The position numbers and the translations under genes are program-made. Source: Chloracidobacterium sp. (GTDB lineage: Bacteria > Acidobacteriota > Blastocatellia > Pyrinomonadales > Pyrinomonadaceae). From it: a DNA stretch of 64,000 nt. This document shows positions 61,279-64,000 of this stretch, in pieces. The notes beneath the pieces are model-generated. The model saw nothing but the letters and a program-made list of their open reading frames with translations, was not told where the DNA came from and searched no databases. The stretch is taken from contig JADJJY010000002.1 of NCBI GenBank assembly GCA_016706275.1, positions 358,001 through 422,000 of the forward strand. Direction: 5' to 3'. The stretch's first letter is position 1; each line of letters begins with the position of its first letter.

Positions 61279-61554
61279 TTATTTATCCTCGCCGAAATTA
61301 TCCGCAAAGAGCTGTTTGATCTGTTCGATGGCATCACTTTCGTCTGCTCCGTCGGCGATGAACTGTAATACGACGCCGAAGCTTGCTGCGATGCTCAGCA
61401 CGCTGAGAATGTCTTTTGCATTTGCCTCAGAATCATTGTCTTTGCGGCGTATTTTCACACTGCTCGAGAATGTTACGGCAAGCCGGACGAGCCGTGCCGC
61501 CGCGCGAGCATGGAGGCCGAGGGTGTTTGTGACACGTACCGTCGCCTCAAGCAT
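61279..61554 (-). CDS. ptsH: HPr-like phosphocarrier with Asp at the Ser46 position
   Basis: The 91-aa protein aligns with HPr: active His15 is in NTLGLHARAAARL, followed by a typical C-terminal GADESDAIEQI. At the HPr-kinase site where Ser46 is expected it reads AKDILSVL, that is Asp48, which mimics phosphoserine. It would accept phosphate from Enzyme I (not in the window) and pass it to the adjacent EIIA, probably for regulation rather than sugar uptake. ATG 61554 overlaps the EIIA gene by eight bases. Confidence 0.88.
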   Translation of the reverse strand: MLEATVRVTNTLGLHARAAARLVRLAVTFSSSVKIRRKDNDSEANAKDILSVLSIAASFGVVLQFIADGADESDAIEQIKQLFADNFGEDK

Positions 61555-61981
61555 CTTTTTTAAGTTTTTGCGGCAAAAGCAGCGTCGTTGCGCGGCAGAT
61601 AGCCTCTTTCCCCTGCTCCTCAACCTCTTTAGCAAGGTCATGCAGCGTTGTTTCGCGTGCAATTGACGCGAACTTAATGACCATTGGCAAATTAACGCCC
61701 GTGACGATCTCGACATCATTGCTGTCGAGAAACATCGCCGCGATATTTGTCGGCGTACCGCCAAACATATCCGTCAGCAGCAGCACACCTATTCCCTCCG
61801 AAACTTCTTTGATCGCCTGTTCGATCTCCGCTTTAGCCATTTCAACATCGTCGTGCCAGCCTATGGACACCGCCCGGATGTGATCGAGATCGCCAACAAC
61901 GGCTTCGGCCGCTCCGACCAACTCGTTAGCAAGCTGTCCGTGCGAAATGATGACGCCGCCTATTCTCTTTGTGTCACTCAT
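61547..61981 (-). CDS. PTS EIIA component, mannose family
   Basis: The 144-aa protein has the phospho-accepting histidine in GVIISHGQLA (about residue 15) and DMFGGTPTN, as in EIIA-Man. No EIIB, EIIC or EIID genes are present, and the neighbours are HPr, RapZ, HPF and sigma-54. This suggests a regulatory phosphorelay rather than transport. It overlaps the HPr gene by eight bases. Confidence 0.88.
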   Translation of the reverse strand: MSDTKRIGGVIISHGQLANELVGAAEAVVGDLDHIRAVSIGWHDDVEMAKAEIEQAIKEVSEGIGVLLLTDMFGGTPTNIAAMFLDSNDVEIVTGVNLPMVIKFASIARETTLHDLAKEVEEQGKEAICRATTLLLPQKLKKDA

Positions 61982-61989
61982 AGTCCCTT

Positions 61990-62886
61990 TTACTTCTGTA
62001 TATCACGGTGACTCGATGTCGCATCAAACCCTGCGTCTTTCAAAGTGTTACGCAGGCTGTTCGCCACCATTACCGAGCGGTGACGTCCACCGGTACAACC
62101 AATACCGATCGTTACATACGATTTGCCTTCTCGCTGATATCGCGGCAACAGATAAAGCAGCAGATCAGTAAATTTCTGGATCGTCTCAGCGACTTCTGGT
62201 TGCTTGTCGAGATATTTTATTATCTCGGCATCCTCGCCCGTCAGGTGTTTTAGCTCCTTTTGGAAATACGGATTTGGCAAATGCCGCACGTCGAACATCA
62301 GATCCACCGTTCGCGGATTGCCATATTTATGTCCAAAACTTTGAACCTCGACCTTGATCGGCACGCCGTCATCAAAACCACTAAATTTTTGCACGAGTAG
62401 ATGCCGCAGCGTGTGAACGGTGTGTTCCGATGTGTCGATGATGAGATCCGCGAGCTTGCGAATCTCAGCCAGAGCTTTGCGTTCACCACGGATAGAGGAT
62501 AGTAGGCCTTTCCCCTGGTCCGCAGGATGCGGGCGGCGGGTTTCCGAAAATCGACGCTGTAAAACATCATCCGAAGCCTCAAAGAAAACGACAAAAGGTG
62601 CAAGATTCTTTTTCGCGAGTTTTTTTAGTTCGCCGGGAAATTCTGATAAAAACTGGCGTTCGCGAATGTTGATGACCAGAGCCGCTTTCTCGATAGATGG
62701 ATTTCGTCGATCAGCCGGAACGAGCAGTCGACCAAAGGTCGAGAGCATCGTTAACGGCAGATTATCGACACAAAAATACCCGAGATCTTCAAGCGAATCC
62801 GTCGCCGAGCTCATCCCCGAACCGCTAAGGCCCGTGATAATTACAAATCCCGGCAGATCTCGTTTATGCTGAGTCTTTTTCGCCAT
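61990..62886 (-). CDS. rapZ: RapZ (YvcJ-like) RNase adapter with altered Walker A
   Basis: The 298-aa protein shows the RapZ C-terminal domain with YVTIGIGCTGGRHRSV and the N-terminal P-loop region with the following DLGYFCVDNLP. The P-loop reads GLSGSGMSSATDS, so the Walker A lysine is Met25. In E. coli RapZ binds GlmZ/GlmY and guides RNase E to control glucosamine-6-phosphate synthesis; its ATP-binding role is debated. The position between EIIA and hpf is the common proteobacterial-like rpoN cluster. Confidence 0.9.
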   Translation of the reverse strand: MAKKTQHKRDLPGFVIITGLSGSGMSSATDSLEDLGYFCVDNLPLTMLSTFGRLLVPADRRNPSIEKAALVINIRERQFLSEFPGELKKLAKKNLAPFVVFFEASDDVLQRRFSETRRPHPADQGKGLLSSIRGERKALAEIRKLADLIIDTSEHTVHTLRHLLVQKFSGFDDGVPIKVEVQSFGHKYGNPRTVDLMFDVRHLPNPYFQKELKHLTGEDAEIIKYLDKQPEVAETIQKFTDLLLYLLPRYQREGKSYVTIGIGCTGGRHRSVMVANSLRNTLKDAGFDATSSHRDIQK

Positions 62887-62892
62887 TTACAG

Positions 62893-63246
62893 TTATGACT
62901 GTTCGTCGGCCTCGTCCATCGCCGCACTCGTGATCGCGACACTGGTTGCACGATGGGCTTTGTCGATGATTTTGCCTTTCAGTTTACGGGCACGCTTTTC
63001 GATCTTATCAATCGTTTGCGAAAGTGACAGATACATATCCGATACGCTGGTTTCGGCCGTGAGCACCTCGTTACGCCAATTCATAACGATCTCAGAGCGG
63101 TGCATCCCGCGTTCGACCTCGATGATGACGTGAGCTTTCACCGGTTTGCCGTCGAAAAGGTGTTCGATCTTTTCAAACTGATCCACTACATGCGATTTTA
63201 TCGCGGGTGTTACGTCTATGTGTCTACCTGTAAATTCGATGTTCAT
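62893..63246 (-). CDS. hpf: Ribosome hibernation-promoting factor, short form
   Basis: The 117-aa protein has the HPF/RaiA fold, with TGRHIDVTPAIKSHV at the N-terminus and RKLKGKIIDKAHR later. It lacks the C-terminal dimerisation domain of the long form. It inactivates idle ribosomes. It lies 21 bp downstream of rpoN and 6 bp upstream of rapZ, in the usual order. Confidence 0.92.
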   Translation of the reverse strand: MNIEFTGRHIDVTPAIKSHVVDQFEKIEHLFDGKPVKAHVIIEVERGMHRSEIVMNWRNEVLTAETSVSDMYLSLSQTIDKIEKRARKLKGKIIDKAHRATSVAITSAAMDEADEQS

Positions 63247-63267
63247 GTTATCCCCTTATAAATTCTG

Positions 63268-64000
63268 TTATATCACCGTCTTTCGCTCACGTGAGCCTGC
63301 TATGTTGAGCTGGTCGCGATATTTAGCGACCGTACGTCGTGACAACTTTACTCCTTCCTTACCAAGTACTTTTGCGATCTCGTCGTCAGTAAGCGGTTTC
63401 TTTGTATCTTCTTCTTCGATCATCTTTTTGATCTTTAATTTAAGGATGCGGGTCGAGACCTCTTCGCCGTCCTCGTTCATCATTCCCTCGCTAAAAAACC
63501 GTCTAAGCTCTATCACCCCTTGTGGTGTATGGGCGTATTTGCGATTGACGACTCGCGAAATGGTCGAGAGATGCATGCCGATATCTTCTGCGACATCTTT
63601 GAGCATCATCGGTTTGATATGCTCGACGCCGTGATCGAGAAACGCCCGCTGTCGCGATACAATGCACTCAACCACGCGGTAGATCGTTTGTCGGCGATGC
63701 TCGATATTACGGAGCAGATCGACTGCCGAACGAACCTTGTCCTTAATAAAATCCTTTGTTTCTTTTGTCGTGTCGGTTTGATCGAGCAGCTTGTGATACG
63801 TCGGGCTGATACGCAAACGCGGACTGCCGTCATCGACAAAAAAGACCACGTAATCATCGTCAAGCTTTTCAATATAAACTTCAGGAGCGACATAAGCCGC
63901 TTCGTCAGATGCGTATCGGCGTCCCGGATATGGGTCGAGCTGGCGGATCTTGGCGATCTCCTCATCAAGAACGTGGATGTTTACTCCGGTCGCTTTGGCA
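63268..64000 (-). CDS. rpoN: RNA polymerase sigma-54 factor (5' part beyond window)
   Basis: About 244 residues of the C-terminal half are visible; the start lies past 64000. The core-binding region is followed by a helix-turn-helix (LKDVAEDIGMHLSTISRVV) and the RpoN box SRRTVAKYRDQL (about 15 residues from the end). It directs transcription of genes needing NtrC-type activators. It precedes hpf, rapZ and PTS-like genes as in many Gram-negative genomes. Confidence 0.95.
   Translation of the reverse strand, partial: AKATGVNIHVLDEEIAKIRQLDPYPGRRYASDEAAYVAPEVYIEKLDDDYVVFFVDDGSPRLRISPTYHKLLDQTDTTKETKDFIKDKVRSAVDLLRNIEHRRQTIYRVVECIVSRQRAFLDHGVEHIKPMMLKDVAEDIGMHLSTISRVVNRKYAHTPQGVIELRRFFSEGMMNEDGEEVSTRILKLKIKKMIEEEDTKKPLTDDEIAKVLGKEGVKLSRRTVAKYRDQLNIAGSRERKTVI

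Overview
The window looks like core chromosome of a Gram-negative, moderate-GC bacterium, most likely Acidobacteriota (a Blastocatellia/Pyrinomonas-like lineage). This is an inference from gene content: an Mla-type lipid transporter, a TolC-family protein, an acidobacterial-style VWA protein, a VPS10/BNR exoprotein, N-acetylornithine carbamoyltransferase, many small secreted or lipoproteins, and abundant palindromic repeats. I see no prophage, transposase, integrase, CRISPR array or rRNA. One tRNA is present, tRNA-Leu(GAG).

Layout. 1-2.7 kb (minus): AIM24-family protein, LOG-family protein, UMF1-type transporter. 2.7-3.8 kb: a 413-bp stretch without a conventional gene, holding a REP-like hairpin and eight 21-nt degenerate tandem units, followed by an unrecognised 217-aa helical protein; this is the most unusual locus. 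3.9-7.0 kb (plus): a secreted carboxypeptidase-regulatory-like protein, a sugar-nucleotidyltransferase and an AmgK-like sugar kinase. 7.0-9.8 kb (minus): DUF6526-like protein, ABC exporter, secreted protein. 9.9-13.4 kb (plus): frameshifted asnS, a membrane-anchored protein, OsmC, a small protein, and a cupin gene carrying an in-frame palindromic element. 13.4-23.4 kb (minus): two paralogous lipoproteins, metallophosphoesterase, UbiD, an M16 peptidase pair, 3-hydroxybutyryl-CoA dehydrogenase, a membrane protein and thiolase. 23.6-30.6 kb: VPS10/BNR exoprotein, CoA-transferase, yeast-type cytosine deaminase, two small proteins and proline dehydrogenase.

30.7-43.2 kb (plus): prolyl-tRNA synthetase; an ECF sigma/anti-sigma/Spy-like operon; mlaE-mlaF-mlaD; then a compact arginine operon headed by argR, with a perfect 11-3-11 palindrome just before its start codon. 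The operon is argR, a P-loop DUF1611-like gene, argC, a 75-aa gene, argD, N-acetylornithine carbamoyltransferase and argB. 43.6-47.8 kb (minus): tRNA-Leu, secG, tpiA, pgk, a lipoprotein and gap, a lower-glycolysis cluster. 48-53.8 kb (plus): TolC-like protein, glycosyltransferase, sugar epimerase/dehydratase, two unknown secreted proteins and a VWA protein. 53.9-57.5 kb (minus): six exported proteins, three of them pentapeptide-repeat proteins sharing a C-terminal tag. 57.7-61.2 kb: ddl, an ATP-grasp enzyme and arginase. 61.3-64 kb (minus; transcribed from rpoN toward HPr): rpoN-hpf-rapZ-EIIA-HPr, a nitrogen/sugar-phosphate regulatory block. Its HPr has Asp where Ser46 is expected, and its RapZ has Met in place of the Walker A lysine.

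Several palindromic repeat families lie between genes and once inside a gene. Regions other than those listed look like ordinary housekeeping DNA.
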